This document shows positions 1-7,897 of a DNA stretch of 64,000 bases, one piece after another. The notes below the pieces were generated by a model. The model had not been told where the DNA came from and searched no databases. It was given only the letters and a program-made list of their open reading frames with translations. The stretch is from Anaerostipes hadrus ATCC 29173 = JCM 17467 (GTDB lineage: Bacteria > Bacillota > Clostridia > Lachnospirales > Lachnospiraceae): contig NZ_AP028031.1 of assembly GCF_030296915.1 (NCBI RefSeq), positions 759,001-823,000 on the forward strand. Direction: 5' to 3'. The first letter of the stretch is position 1. Each line of letters starts with the position of its first letter. Position numbers and translations under genes: made by a program.

Positions 1-126
1 TTTTTAAGATTAGGAACATTTCAAATATCAGATTTATTTTTTAATACAATTGGCGGGTTAGCAGGAGGAATTATTTATTTTCTAGTGAATGCTATGGCAG
101 AACGGATTAGACGAATGAGAAATTAA
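1..126 (+). CDS. VanZ-like family protein, C-terminal end (partial)
   Basis: Frame 1 is open from the first base to TAA at 124-126, giving the last 41 residues of a protein that begins outside the window. The residues RLGTFQISDLFFNTIGG followed by a hydrophobic stretch and a basic tail (ERIRRMRN) match the end of VanZ-like membrane proteins, where an F-D-x-x-D-x-x-x-N-x-x-G motif precedes the last membrane helix. VanZ-like proteins are integral membrane proteins; some are linked to teicoplanin resistance but most have no defined role. Only one domain end is visible, so the family call is moderate. A second, complete VanZ-like gene lies at 52050. Confidence 0.55.
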   Translation, partial: FLRLGTFQISDLFFNTIGGLAGGIIYFLVNAMAERIRRMRN

Positions 127-362
127 ATACGACAAAACACAAACACCCCATTCAGAAATTGGTACTACAAATTGCACAAAAACAATAACAAAGACAGATT
201 TATTACTGAAAATTTTGCTAACACCAGAGGGAAAATGCAAGTGAAATGTTGTAATTTCCTAGAAAATAATGCTACATATTGATTCTCCGAAATTAATTTG
301 ATAAAATATAAAGCATAAATACAGGATACATAATACAACATAATATAAAGAGGAGAATAACA

Positions 363-506
363 ATGCATTTATTAGGAACAATTGCAATGATCTTAGTGTT
401 AAGCTTAATGATCGCAGGGCTTTTAAAATTAAATTACAAAGATTTATGGGTATCAGAAGATAAGACATCCAGAGAGCCAGGGGCAAGAACATTAAGAAGT
501 TGTTAA
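363..506 (+). CDS. small single-span membrane peptide, 47 aa, unknown
   Basis: An ATG preceded by AAGAGGAG opens a 47-residue frame. A hydrophobic segment of about 20 residues (LLGTIAMILVLSLMIAGLL) is followed by a charged soluble tail (KLNYKDLWVSEDKTSREPG). The gene stands alone and is followed directly by a clear terminator, so it is probably its own transcription unit. I do not recognise a family. A good ribosome site, a separate terminator and a typical membrane-plus-tail composition argue that it is translated. The AT-rich 236 bases upstream hold no other frame I would support. Confidence 0.5.
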   Translation: MHLLGTIAMILVLSLMIAGLLKLNYKDLWVSEDKTSREPGARTLRSC

Positions 507-524
507 GTATAAGACCAATGAGAT

Positions 525-561
525 AAAAGAGCAGGTACGAAACAGAGTACCTGCTCTTTTT
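525..561 (+). terminator. intrinsic terminator of the small peptide gene
   Basis: A perfect 10-bp stem (GAGCAGGTAC at 529-538, GTACCTGCTC at 547-556) is followed by TTTTT. It lies 22 bases after the stop of the 47-aa peptide. Confidence 0.9.
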
Positions 562-607
562 GATCTTACAATAAGGAAGTATTTAAGAAAAGGATAGCCA
601 GAATCTA

Positions 608-636
608 TTGACATTATAGAGAATAATATTTATAAT
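608..636 (+). promoter_or_regulatory. SigA-type promoter of the nucleotidyltransferase gene
   Basis: TTGACA (608-613) and TATAAT (631-636) are exact consensus boxes with a 17-bp spacer. They lie about 100 bases before the start codon at 734, so the transcript carries a leader of roughly 90 bases in which I see no clear structure. Confidence 0.85.
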
Positions 637-733
637 AAAGGGTATATGTGAAGACAAATATATGAAATGTTTTACACAGGATATAACAAGTATACAGGTA
701 ACAAAACAGGTCAGATGACTGAAGGGGAGATTT

Positions 734-1651
734 ATGGATACTACATTAATAATTATGGCAGCCGGAATCGGATCAAGATACGGTGCAGGAATCAAACAGC
801 TTGCGAAGATGGGACCGAATGGTGAGATCATTATGGATTATTCAATTCGTGATGCGAAAGAAGCTGGATTTAATAAGGTTGTATTTATTATCCGTAAGGA
901 CATCTTTGAAGAATTTGAAGAGATAATCGGCAATCGAATTAAAGATCAGATTGATGTAGAATATGTATTTCAGGAATTAGATGACCTTCCAGAAGGATTT
1001 GAAGTACCAGAAGGACGTACAAAGCCTTGGGGAACAGGACAGGCTGTTCTTTGCTGCAAGGATGTTGTCAAGGAACCATTTGTGATCATCAACGCAGATG
1101 ATTACTATGGAAAGGAAGCTTTTGTGAAGCTTCATGATTTCTTAGTATCTGGAGAAGATCTTGGAAGAGAATTCACAATGGGAATGGCAGGATTTATCCT
1201 GAAGAATACATTAAGTGACAATGGAACTGTCACACGAGGAGTTAGTGTTGTAGATGAGAATGGATTATTAAGCCAGGTTCATGAGACAACAGGAATTATG
1301 ATGGGGGAAGATGGTAAGATCAAGTGTGATCTTCCAAATGTTCAGGAATGGATCAGTCCAGAGGATAAGGTTTCTATGAATATGTGGGCTGCATATCCAG
1401 AATTTTTAGAGTTCCTTGCAGAAGACTTCAAGACTTTCTTAAGTGAAGTAGAAGAAGGAGATCTAAAGAAAGAATATTTATTACCAAACATCGTAGATAA
1501 ATTATTGAAAGAAGGACGTGCAAACGTCAAAGTATTAGAGACACAGGATCGATGGTTCGGTGTAACTTATCAGGAAGATAAGGAAGCTGTACAGAAAGCA
1601 TTTGCCGGATTGATCAAAGAAGGTGTCTACCCAGCAAATTTATGGGGCTAA
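734..1651 (+). CDS. sugar-phosphate nucleotidyltransferase family protein
   Basis: The 305-residue protein begins with the nucleotidyltransferase fold signature LIIMAAGIGSRYG (residues 5-17), a variant of the G-x-G-x-R loop that binds the NTP. An NADDYYG motif near residue 120 fits the metal-binding aspartates. The family transfers NMP to sugar or amino-alcohol phosphates in the cytoplasm. This subgroup is common as a stand-alone gene in Firmicutes and Bacteroidetes, and its substrate is not established. No left-handed beta-helix or kinase domain follows, and no glycan gene lies next to it, so the substrate cannot be inferred. The start at ATG 734 has GGGGAG seven bases upstream. The gene has its own promoter and terminator. 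Confidence 0.75.
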   Translation: MDTTLIIMAAGIGSRYGAGIKQLAKMGPNGEIIMDYSIRDAKEAGFNKVVFIIRKDIFEEFEEIIGNRIKDQIDVEYVFQELDDLPEGFEVPEGRTKPWGTGQAVLCCKDVVKEPFVIINADDYYGKEAFVKLHDFLVSGEDLGREFTMGMAGFILKNTLSDNGTVTRGVSVVDENGLLSQVHETTGIMMGEDGKIKCDLPNVQEWISPEDKVSMNMWAAYPEFLEFLAEDFKTFLSEVEEGDLKKEYLLPNIVDKLLKEGRANVKVLETQDRWFGVTYQEDKEAVQKAFAGLIKEGVYPANLWG

Positions 1652-1670
1652 GATATATGGCATAATTTAG

Positions 1671-1702
1671 GGGCAGTCAGTGTTGAACTGGCTGCCTGTT
1701 TT
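1671..1702 (+). terminator. intrinsic terminator
   Basis: GGCAGTCAGT (1672-1681) pairs with ACTGGCTGCC (1687-1696), with one G-T pair, and is followed by TGTTTT. It ends the nucleotidyltransferase transcript. Confidence 0.8.
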
Positions 1703-1757
1703 ATTTCAGAGGAAGTTTTGGTGAGGTCCGATTTGGAATAGAATAAGGAGGATCAAA

Positions 1758-2105
1758 ATGAAATATAGCAAAACAATTGCAGGAATTACGATAGAGATCT
1801 GTGAAAAAGCAATAGGAGAAGATCTTGTTTTAACTCTAAGCGGTGGTGAGAAACCGCATATTGGCTGTGTTGTTCAGGCAGTTCCACGCCCTTCGTTGAG
1901 TGGTGACGGAACGATCAGTGTCACTTCATCTGTGATCAACCTGACAGGTCACAAAGACGAATTTCTATGCCGCAGACTGGCTGAGAATCGATGCAGGGAA
2001 ACAGGAAAAGTAGTGGTATGCACAGGCGGGGTGCACATGGATCATATAACGGGAGAACAGATCGAAGAATTATTAAAGAATATCGATCGTATGATGACAG
2101 AATAA
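1758..2105 (+). CDS. LpdD-like (prenylated-flavin chaperone-like) domain protein
   Basis: This 115-residue protein consists of one domain containing GGEKPHIGCVV (residues 29-39), SSVINLTGHKDE and CTGGVHMDHIT. These match small proteins annotated as LpdD-like, after the subunit that accompanies UbiD-type decarboxylases and is thought to help the prenylated flavin. No ubiD or ubiX gene is nearby, so a role in decarboxylase maturation is only suggested by the family. The start has AAGGAGG seven bases upstream. The following nuclease gene starts 34 bases downstream and may be cotranscribed, although a functional tie is not obvious. Confidence 0.6.
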   Translation: MKYSKTIAGITIEICEKAIGEDLVLTLSGGEKPHIGCVVQAVPRPSLSGDGTISVTSSVINLTGHKDEFLCRRLAENRCRETGKVVVCTGGVHMDHITGEQIEELLKNIDRMMTE

Positions 2106-2139
2106 GATCATAGAAGATGATCAGAAAGCAGGTGATTTT

Positions 2140-3180
2140 TTGAAATTTATTCATATCGCAGATGTTCATTGGGGAGCCAGACCAGAGAGAGAGCAGACAT
2201 TTGGAAGGATCAGAGAACAAGAGATCAAAGAGACATTTCAAAGAGTCATTGATCATGCGAATAAGCAACAGGTAGATCTGTTATTGATCGCAGGGGATCT
2301 GTTTGATCAGCCGCCAACGCAGCAGGAGCTGAGAGAAGTGGATTATCTGTTGTCCAGATTGAATCATACAAGAACGGTTTTGATCGCAGGGAATCACGAT
2401 CATCTGGAACCGCATGATGCATTTTCCAAGTATAAATGGAATTCGGAAGTTTATCTTCTGGATGGAAAACAAAGAGATCATATTTCTTTTGAAGATCTTG
2501 AAACAACCATTTATGGCTTTAGTTATTGGAAGAATCAGATCACGAAACCATTGTATGATCACATGAAACCAGATGAGAGCGAAGGCAGTGATTTTTCAAT
2601 CCTGCTGGCACATGGAGGGGATGAAAGTCATATCCCGATTCAGAGAGAAGCGTTAAAATGGTCTGGATTCGACTATATCGCTCTTGGACATATCCATAAA
2701 CCAGAGATCATTTTCGAAGATCTGATGGCATATGCAGGATCGCTGGAACCATTGGATCACACAGAGACGGGATATCATGGGCTGATCGAAGGGGAGATCA
2801 GCGAAGAAAAGAAACAGATAACCTTCGTTCCCTTTGCAAAAAGAATGTATACACAAGTGGAAGTCATGATATCTGATGAGATGTCAGCGTTAGAGATCGT
2901 AGATCGGGTAGAAACGGAACTTTCATATCGTGGAAGAGAGAATATATATGAGATTGTACTGACAGGAAGTATTGATCCACAGATCCATCTGGACTTTTAT
3001 GAGATCACGAGCCAATATATGGTCACAGATATCATTTATGAAACGAAGAATCAATGGGAATACGAACAGCTATCAGAGGAAGATGATTTTATCATCCAGA
3101 AGGTTGCAGATATTTTAAAAGATGAACCAGAGGCTTTGCGTTATGCGATGGAAGCTTTAACATATGCCAGGGAGAAGTAA
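2140..3180 (+). CDS. SbcD/YhaO-like metallophosphoesterase, DNA repair nuclease subunit
   Basis: The 346-residue protein carries the full calcineurin-type phosphoesterase set: D8 and H10 (ADVHWG), D53 (GDLFD), N85-H86-D87 (GNHDH), H158 (AHGGD), and H184 with H186 (GHIHKP). In the SbcD/Mre11 family this site binds two Mn ions and cuts DNA ends. The N terminus and length fit YhaO, the Bacillus relative. The start is TTG at 2140, with AGGTG just upstream; no in-frame ATG is better placed. The partner ATPase gene follows after 3 bases, as expected for a nuclease-ATPase complex. The last 100 residues would form the capping and partner-binding domain. Confidence 0.85.
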   Translation: MKFIHIADVHWGARPEREQTFGRIREQEIKETFQRVIDHANKQQVDLLLIAGDLFDQPPTQQELREVDYLLSRLNHTRTVLIAGNHDHLEPHDAFSKYKWNSEVYLLDGKQRDHISFEDLETTIYGFSYWKNQITKPLYDHMKPDESEGSDFSILLAHGGDESHIPIQREALKWSGFDYIALGHIHKPEIIFEDLMAYAGSLEPLDHTETGYHGLIEGEISEEKKQITFVPFAKRMYTQVEVMISDEMSALEIVDRVETELSYRGRENIYEIVLTGSIDPQIHLDFYEITSQYMVTDIIYETKNQWEYEQLSEEDDFIIQKVADILKDEPEALRYAMEALTYAREK

Positions 3181-3183
3181 AAG

Positions 3184-4506
3184 ATGAAGATTGAGGAGAT
3201 CAATATTGATGGATTTGGAAAATTTCATAAATATCATTGCCAGACATCTGGGAAGTTAGAAGTTTTCTATGGCAAGAATGAATCTGGCAAGACAACACTT
3301 CGTAAGTTTATGATCGCAATGCTGTTTGGGCTGGAGAAATCAAGAGGACTTGCTGCAAGATATGATGATTTCACCAGATATCAGCCAGTAAATGGCGGCA
3401 TTTACGGTGGCTCCATGGTCTTTGAAAAGGACGGGATCAGATATAAGATCATGCGAAACTTCGCACAAGGGCAGACAGAGTATCGCATATTTGATGCAGA
3501 TACGATGGAGGAACTTAAGGGGAAGGAATACTTATTCGAATCCGATCAACAGGCATTTGAGAATACGGTTTCGATGACACAGGCAGAGATTCGTACAGGC
3601 AGAGAGATGAAGGAAGTTTTGCAAAATTCCATGGCGAATCTGCGAAGCAGCAAGGATGCCGCGATCGACCTTCGAAAAGCGACCGATCATTTGAAAGCCA
3701 GACGAAGACAAATGCGAAAAGATCCTGTTTTTGCACAGATTGACAATTTGCGAAGACAGCAGGGGTCATGGCAGTATGATGCACAAGCGTTGAATGAATA
3801 TGAACAGGAAGAGAGAGAGATTCGGAAACGTTTAAGACAAAAGAGAAAGTTGACGCTGCTTCAGAAGATTTTGCTGTGGTTTCGAAAGTTATTTGGTGGG
3901 GAAGATGAAGAACGAATTCGCAAAATAGAACTAAGACATCGCTTAGAGATCATAGAGATCGAGAAAGCACAGCTTATGCAGCAAAAGGAAGAGGCAGATA
4001 AGAAAAAGCAGGAATACGAGATTTTGCTGGGGCAGAAAAGGAAGAAAGAACTTGAGATTCACGAGATAGAACTTGCAATGAAAGCGATCGAGGAAGCTGC
4101 AAGCCAGGTACAAAAGACTTTTGGACAGGAACTAAATGAGAAGATCTCAGAGATTTTTTGTGATATGACGAATGGAAAATATACGCAGGCAGTCATGGAT
4201 GAGAATCTTTCGATGATGGTTTATGATGGATTTGATCATATCGATATGAAGTATTTAAGCAATGCCACGGTAGAACAATTATACTTTGCACTGCGCCTTG
4301 CATCGGCCGATCTTTTATATGAAAATGATGCATTTCCGCTGTTTTTAGACGATGTGTTCGGTAATTATGATGACGAAAGACTGGCACAGACGATGCAGTA
4401 TTTAAGTCACCATACAGATCGTCAGATCTTTTTATTTACGGGCAGGAAAGAAATACTTCGTTTATTGGATGAGAAAGAAATTTTATATCATCTTATTTCT
4501 TTATAG
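3184..4506 (+). CDS. compact SbcC/YhaN-like ATPase
   Basis: This SMC/Rad50-type ATPase has Walker A GKNESGKTT (residues 30-38), a central charged helical stretch (about 190-310), an ABC-signature-like LSNATVEQLY (358-367) and Walker B FLFLDDVFG-type residues ending DD at 389-390. The protein is 440 residues, whereas YhaN and SbcC are usually about 900-1050. Both ATPase halves are complete, so the loss is in the coiled coil. The signature reads LSNAT where relatives typically have LSxGT. With the upstream nuclease it should form an ATP-dependent DNA-end processing complex. The start ATG lies 3 bases after the nuclease stop. Confidence 0.8.
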   Translation: MKIEEINIDGFGKFHKYHCQTSGKLEVFYGKNESGKTTLRKFMIAMLFGLEKSRGLAARYDDFTRYQPVNGGIYGGSMVFEKDGIRYKIMRNFAQGQTEYRIFDADTMEELKGKEYLFESDQQAFENTVSMTQAEIRTGREMKEVLQNSMANLRSSKDAAIDLRKATDHLKARRRQMRKDPVFAQIDNLRRQQGSWQYDAQALNEYEQEEREIRKRLRQKRKLTLLQKILLWFRKLFGGEDEERIRKIELRHRLEIIEIEKAQLMQQKEEADKKKQEYEILLGQKRKKELEIHEIELAMKAIEEAASQVQKTFGQELNEKISEIFCDMTNGKYTQAVMDENLSMMVYDGFDHIDMKYLSNATVEQLYFALRLASADLLYENDAFPLFLDDVFGNYDDERLAQTMQYLSHHTDRQIFLFTGRKEILRLLDEKEILYHLISL

Positions 4507-4559
4507 CTTTTTCTGTGCTAAGATAATGAGAGATAAAGTAACAAAGGAGATCAAAATAT

Positions 4560-5540
4560 ATGGCAAAGAAGATGACCATGGCAGACATCGCGAATTTATC
4601 AGGAGTTGGAAAAAGCACGGTATCTCGCTATTTTAACGGGGGATATGTAAAGGATGAGACGAGAGCGAAGATTCAGAAGGTCATTGAAGAATACAACTAT
4701 ACACCGAATGCATTTGCAAGATTGAATGCGAAACAAAGCAACGTGATCGGTGTAGTTGTGCCGACATTAAATTCTAAGATCACAAGTCGTGTGATCACAA
4801 GTATCGATCGGTATTTAAGAGAAAAGGGGTATACAACCCTTATTCAGAACTCAGACCACGATATTGATCAGGAATTACAGAATATCCAGCGCCTGATCCA
4901 GTTAAATGTGGATGGGATCTTGATCAGTTCCATAGCGATCACAAAGGACCACAAAGAGCTGTTAAAGAAAGCGGGGATTCCAGTGGTTGTTTTAACACAG
5001 GATTATGAAGATGGAATTTCCATTATTTATGATGATTATCATGCAGGGAAAACGATCGGAGAGTATATCGGGAAGAAAGGACATCAAAAGGTTGGATATA
5101 TTGGTGTCTATGAGACAGACCAGGCAGTTGGAATCGAGCGTAGAAATGGTGTGTTAGATGGATTGAAAGAATATGGGATCACACCAGTGACAGGGAAGAG
5201 TGATTATAGTTTTATTGGTGGACAGATGGTTACAAGAGAATTACTTGAGATGGAATCAGATTTAGATGCGATCATCTGTGCAACAGACCGGCTTGCGTTT
5301 GGTGCATATAAGATTTTACACGAACATAAGAAGAGGATTCCAGAAGAAGTGTCTGTGGCAGCGTTTGGAGGATATGATGAAAGTACACTCCTGACGCCAG
5401 AGCTTACAACGCTAAAGTTTGATTCCTATGGAATGGGATACCTTGGAGCGGAAACGATTCTTAAGATGATTACAGGAGAACCAGTATCCAAGAAACAGAT
5501 TGTGGGATATGAATTTATTGAAGGTGGAAGTGTCAGGTAA
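4560..5540 (+). CDS. scrR: LacI-family repressor, probable sucrose regulator
   Basis: The 326-residue protein has an N-terminal LacI helix-turn-helix (TMADIANLSGVGKSTVSRYF, residues 6-25), a hinge helix (NAFARLNAKQSN) and a periplasmic-binding-like sugar domain. It lies upstream of a sucrose PTS operon in the same direction. The operon promoter carries two 18-bp dyads with a central ATCGAT or CCGATA core of the LacI type. This makes ScrR the natural call, although the effector (probably fructose or a phosphorylated sugar) is an inference. An IS607 element and a small toxin-antitoxin locus now sit between the repressor and its likely targets. AAGGAG precedes ATG 4560. Confidence 0.8.
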   Translation: MAKKMTMADIANLSGVGKSTVSRYFNGGYVKDETRAKIQKVIEEYNYTPNAFARLNAKQSNVIGVVVPTLNSKITSRVITSIDRYLREKGYTTLIQNSDHDIDQELQNIQRLIQLNVDGILISSIAITKDHKELLKKAGIPVVVLTQDYEDGISIIYDDYHAGKTIGEYIGKKGHQKVGYIGVYETDQAVGIERRNGVLDGLKEYGITPVTGKSDYSFIGGQMVTRELLEMESDLDAIICATDRLAFGAYKILHEHKKRIPEEVSVAAFGGYDESTLLTPELTTLKFDSYGMGYLGAETILKMITGEPVSKKQIVGYEFIEGGSVR

Positions 5541-5550
5541 TAAATTTATA

Positions 5551-5579
5551 TTGGTATTTTAACAAAAATCGATTATAAT
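5551..5579 (+). promoter_or_regulatory. promoter of the antisense (antitoxin) RNA
   Basis: TTGGTA (5551-5556), a 17-bp spacer and TATAAT (5574-5579) lie just after the repressor gene. They point at a stretch without an open frame that ends in a strong terminator, so the product should be a short RNA. Confidence 0.7.
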
Positions 5580-5585
5580 AAACCT

Positions 5586-5690
5586 AACAAAGAAGTCGGT
5601 ACGATGGATAAAGCCCATCCGTCCCGGCGGATATAGTTGCTAAATAGCCATTCTATTCTTGCCAGGGAGCAGAATGGCTATTTTTTTTAA
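5586..5690 (+). ncRNA. candidate type I antitoxin RNA, about 105 nt
   Basis: Between the promoter at 5551-5579 and the terminator at 5642-5688 there is no coding frame but clear secondary structure: GTCGG/CCGGC enclosing GATGG/CCATC, then the terminator stem. A 22-residue hydrophobic peptide is encoded on the other strand and its stop falls inside this terminator, so the RNA overlaps the 3' end of the peptide mRNA. Convergent overlap of this kind is the layout of type I toxin-antitoxin loci of the TxpA/RatA and holin-like kind. The sequence seems familiar to me from such loci, but no search was possible. Confidence 0.65.
5642..5688. terminator. bidirectional terminator shared by toxin mRNA and antisense RNA
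   Basis: A perfect 13-bp stem (5642-5654 with 5671-5683, AAATAGCCATTCT and its complement) has TTTTTTTT on the plus side. On the minus side there are A and T runs. It can end both converging transcripts. Confidence 0.85.
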
Positions 5691-5755
5691 TTCAGAATGG
5701 CAATGATTAATAACGTTACATTGATAATAATCATAAATTCTTCATATGTACTCAT
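5687..5755 (-). CDS. holin-like toxin peptide, 22 aa (type I TA)
   Basis: On the minus strand an ATG preceded by GGCAGGGCGATATT opens a 22-codon frame beginning MSTYEEFMIIINV and continuing with hydrophobic residues to a final ILN. Short peptides starting M-(S/V)-T-Y-E and forming one membrane helix are annotated in many Firmicutes as putative holin-like toxins of type I systems. Here the matching antisense RNA is present on the opposite strand. Toxic action by membrane insertion is known for the family and inferred here. The gene lies between the sucrose repressor and the right end of the IS607 element, so its own promoter may have been affected by the insertion. Confidence 0.7.
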   Translation of the reverse strand: MSTYEEFMIIINVTLLIIAILN

Positions 5756-5789
5756 AATATCGCCCTGCCACTCAAAATGTGTTGAAATA

Positions 5790-6010
5790 TACTCAAACAC
5801 ATCGAGAAATTGAAGTCCTTGCGGATACTTCTTACTGCTTCAATGTGTATGCTTTGGCGATTATAAACAATACGCTACTCACAAGTTCTTGTACACTCCA
5901 CAGTCGTAAATTCCTGCGATAGCCCGCAGTACATACTTACGTTTGCTTTCATTATGCAACTTCGTAAGTTAAAGCATCTCTTAGATTAAGAGCAGCATTA
6001 AAATCCCTAT
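5790..6010 (-). ncRNA. candidate omega RNA (TnpB guide scaffold)
   Basis: In IS605 and IS607 elements the RNA guiding TnpB derives from the end of tnpB and the region after it. Here the 160 bases after the tnpB stop hold no frame but contain pairing segments: minus-strand ATTGAAG near 5838 with CTTCAAT about 22 bases on, enclosed by CACAT/ATGTG. The guide would be the flanking host sequence just beyond the element end. Boundaries and activity are inferred. Confidence 0.35.
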
Positions 6011-7112
6011 TCTCGACATAGCCACAATCACAACGGTATATTCTATCTGAAAGCTTCAAATCTTTCTTGATAGCACCACAACAGTGACACATTTTGGATG
6101 ATGGATACCATCTGTCTACGACTCTTAATTCAATACCATTTTCATCGCACTTAGCTTTCAGCTTAGTTCTAAATTCATAGAACTTTTGTGATGCAACGGC
6201 TTTTGATAGATGTCTGTTCTTCATCATTCCTGATACATTCAAATCTTCAATAGTTATATAAGATGGCTTGGCTTTCACTATCTCGGCTATTGATTTATTG
6301 ATATAGTCAGTACGGATATTATCTATTTTATGATAAAGTCTTTGCACTTTGAGCTTTTGCTTTTGTATATTCTTTTGAGTAGACTCTCCTTTCTTTAAAT
6401 TCTCATACTTGCGTGAGAGACATCTTTGTTCTCTGCGCAATTTCTTTTCCAATTTTTTAACTCTTGCTGACTTATTGATATTTTTATAAGTTTTGCCATT
6501 AGAAACAATCGCCAAGTCTTTCAAACCCAGGTCAATTCCTATACCGTCATTGCTATTATTAGCAATCTTAGCGTCGGGAATTTCCACAAGAACTGACACA
6601 TAATATTTGCCTGCTTTGATGGATACTGTACCGCTTTTGATTTTCCATCCGTCTTTAGTTGTTGGTATATAGCCTTTTTCTTTCATGCGTACCCAACCTA
6701 AACTGGGTATGTTCAACCTATGTCTCTCGCATCTACAATCTTTAGGATTATTCTTTACGAAATACATTTTTACATCAGATTTACCTTTCTTTTTGAAATT
6801 AGGAAAAGCACTTTGATGTTTAAAAAATCTTGTAAATGCAGTACATCCATCTTCAATAGACTTTTTTACAGCTTTTGAATACGCTTCTTTCATCCATACT
6901 TTTTCAGGATTATTAGGAATGTACTCATTATTGAGCCATACGCTAAAACTCTTGCCAGTCATAAACTTTTCGCCTTTATCGTATAAAGCTTTGTTGTGCC
7001 CGAGATAGAAGTTGTAAACATATCTACAAGTGCCAATCGTCTTGTTGATCTTGATTTTTTGCTCGACTGTCGGATTTATTTCCGTTTTGAAGCTCTTTAG
7101 CAATTTTCTCAT
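5952..7112 (-). CDS. tnpB: TnpB, RNA-guided endonuclease of the IS607-type element
   Basis: The 386-residue protein carries all RuvC-like catalytic residues: D194 in GIDLGLKD, E289 in ITIEDLNV and D370 in NRDFNAALNL. Its zinc finger is formed by C342/C345 and C361/C363. The N-terminal domain begins MRKLLKSFKTEINPT, typical of full-length TnpB. TnpB proteins cut DNA guided by an element-derived RNA and help the element persist after excision; they are ancestors of Cas12. Length and motifs indicate an intact enzyme. Its start overlaps the last 89 bases of the tnpA frame, implying cotranscription. The partner recombinase gene is interrupted, so the element is probably immobile unless supplied in trans. 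Confidence 0.9.
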   Translation of the reverse strand: MRKLLKSFKTEINPTVEQKIKINKTIGTCRYVYNFYLGHNKALYDKGEKFMTGKSFSVWLNNEYIPNNPEKVWMKEAYSKAVKKSIEDGCTAFTRFFKHQSAFPNFKKKGKSDVKMYFVKNNPKDCRCERHRLNIPSLGWVRMKEKGYIPTTKDGWKIKSGTVSIKAGKYYVSVLVEIPDAKIANNSNDGIGIDLGLKDLAIVSNGKTYKNINKSARVKKLEKKLRREQRCLSRKYENLKKGESTQKNIQKQKLKVQRLYHKIDNIRTDYINKSIAEIVKAKPSYITIEDLNVSGMMKNRHLSKAVASQKFYEFRTKLKAKCDENGIELRVVDRWYPSSKMCHCCGAIKKDLKLSDRIYRCDCGYVENRDFNAALNLRDALTYEVA

Positions 7113-7713
7113 CCCCTTCTATTTGTTTTTTATACTTACGAAGGCCGTACAATCTACAAGAAAAAACGTGAAGTATAGATATAATATCCTGTACAATTTC
7201 TTCTTGTGGTGATAGTTCTTCATTATTTACTACCATTATGGTTGTATTAAATTTCATACAGAATTTTTCAAACCAATCATAGCCAAATCTGACAAATCTA
7301 TCTTTATGTGTAACTATAATAGTTTTGATTTTTTGTTCCATTACTTCATCTAATAATTGATTCCACTTTTTACGATTGTAGTTAAGCCCACTTCCATAAT
7401 CTTCAATACATTGATCTACAATGATACCTTTAGCATTGCAAAACTGACGTAAAAAAGTTACTTGGTTTTGTAAATCATCTTTTTGGTTTCTTGTAGATAC
7501 TCTGGCATAAATAACAATCTGACGATTATCGTTTTCAGTATTTATGCCCTTAAACTAAAGATATTGGTCATAAGTATAATAACGCCTATTAGTCGGGGTC
7601 CGATTTGCTTTCAGAATCCCCTCTCTATCCCAACGTTGTAACGTTTTGACTGAAACACCCAATAATTCAGCAAAATCTTTTGGTTTGTAATTAGTGATAT
7701 TAGATGTGTTCAT
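7024..7713 (-). pseudogene. tnpA: IS607 serine recombinase tnpA with in-frame amber stop
   Basis: From ATG 7713 (AGGA upstream) the frame reads a MerR-like helix-turn-helix (YKPKDFAELLGVSVKTLQRW) to TYDQYL. A TAG follows at about 7556. It then continues in the same frame, without any shift, through the serine recombinase domain (IVIYARVSTRNQKDDL with the catalytic Ser in RVST, then THKDRFVRFGYDW) to 7024. A single nonsense change, for example CAG to TAG, separates the DNA-binding and catalytic parts. An ATG downstream of the stop, at 7341, lies past the catalytic serine, so restart would not restore activity. Ancestral length would be about 229 residues. Confidence 0.85.
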
Positions 7714-7897
7714 AACAATATCCTGGTATATTTTGATATATTTAATCACTATTGACAATGATTTTGATTACTTAAAGTTTTCTCCTTCCGCATTGCTCGG
7801 AACGGAGGGCTTTGCCGTTTACCAGCCTCTTCGTTAAGTTTACTATATAATATACTATAATCATACAAAATTCAAGCAAAAGTAATAAAATAAAAAA

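Larger units (their letters stand above)
5770..7800 (-). mobile_element. IS607-type insertion sequence (ends approximate)
   Basis: Two minus-strand genes overlap in the order tnpA (serine recombinase with MerR-like N terminus) then tnpB, the standard IS607 layout. IS607 elements lack terminal inverted repeats and make no target duplication, so the ends cannot be fixed by eye. They must lie between the toxin ribosome site (about 5760) and tnpB on one side, and between the tnpA start (7713) and the scr operator (7898) on the other. The element sits between the sucrose repressor and the sucrose operon without breaking either. Confidence 0.8.

Noticed and set aside
5952..7112. Cas12-like effector
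   Set aside because: Size, gene order with an IS607 recombinase and lack of an array show it is TnpB.
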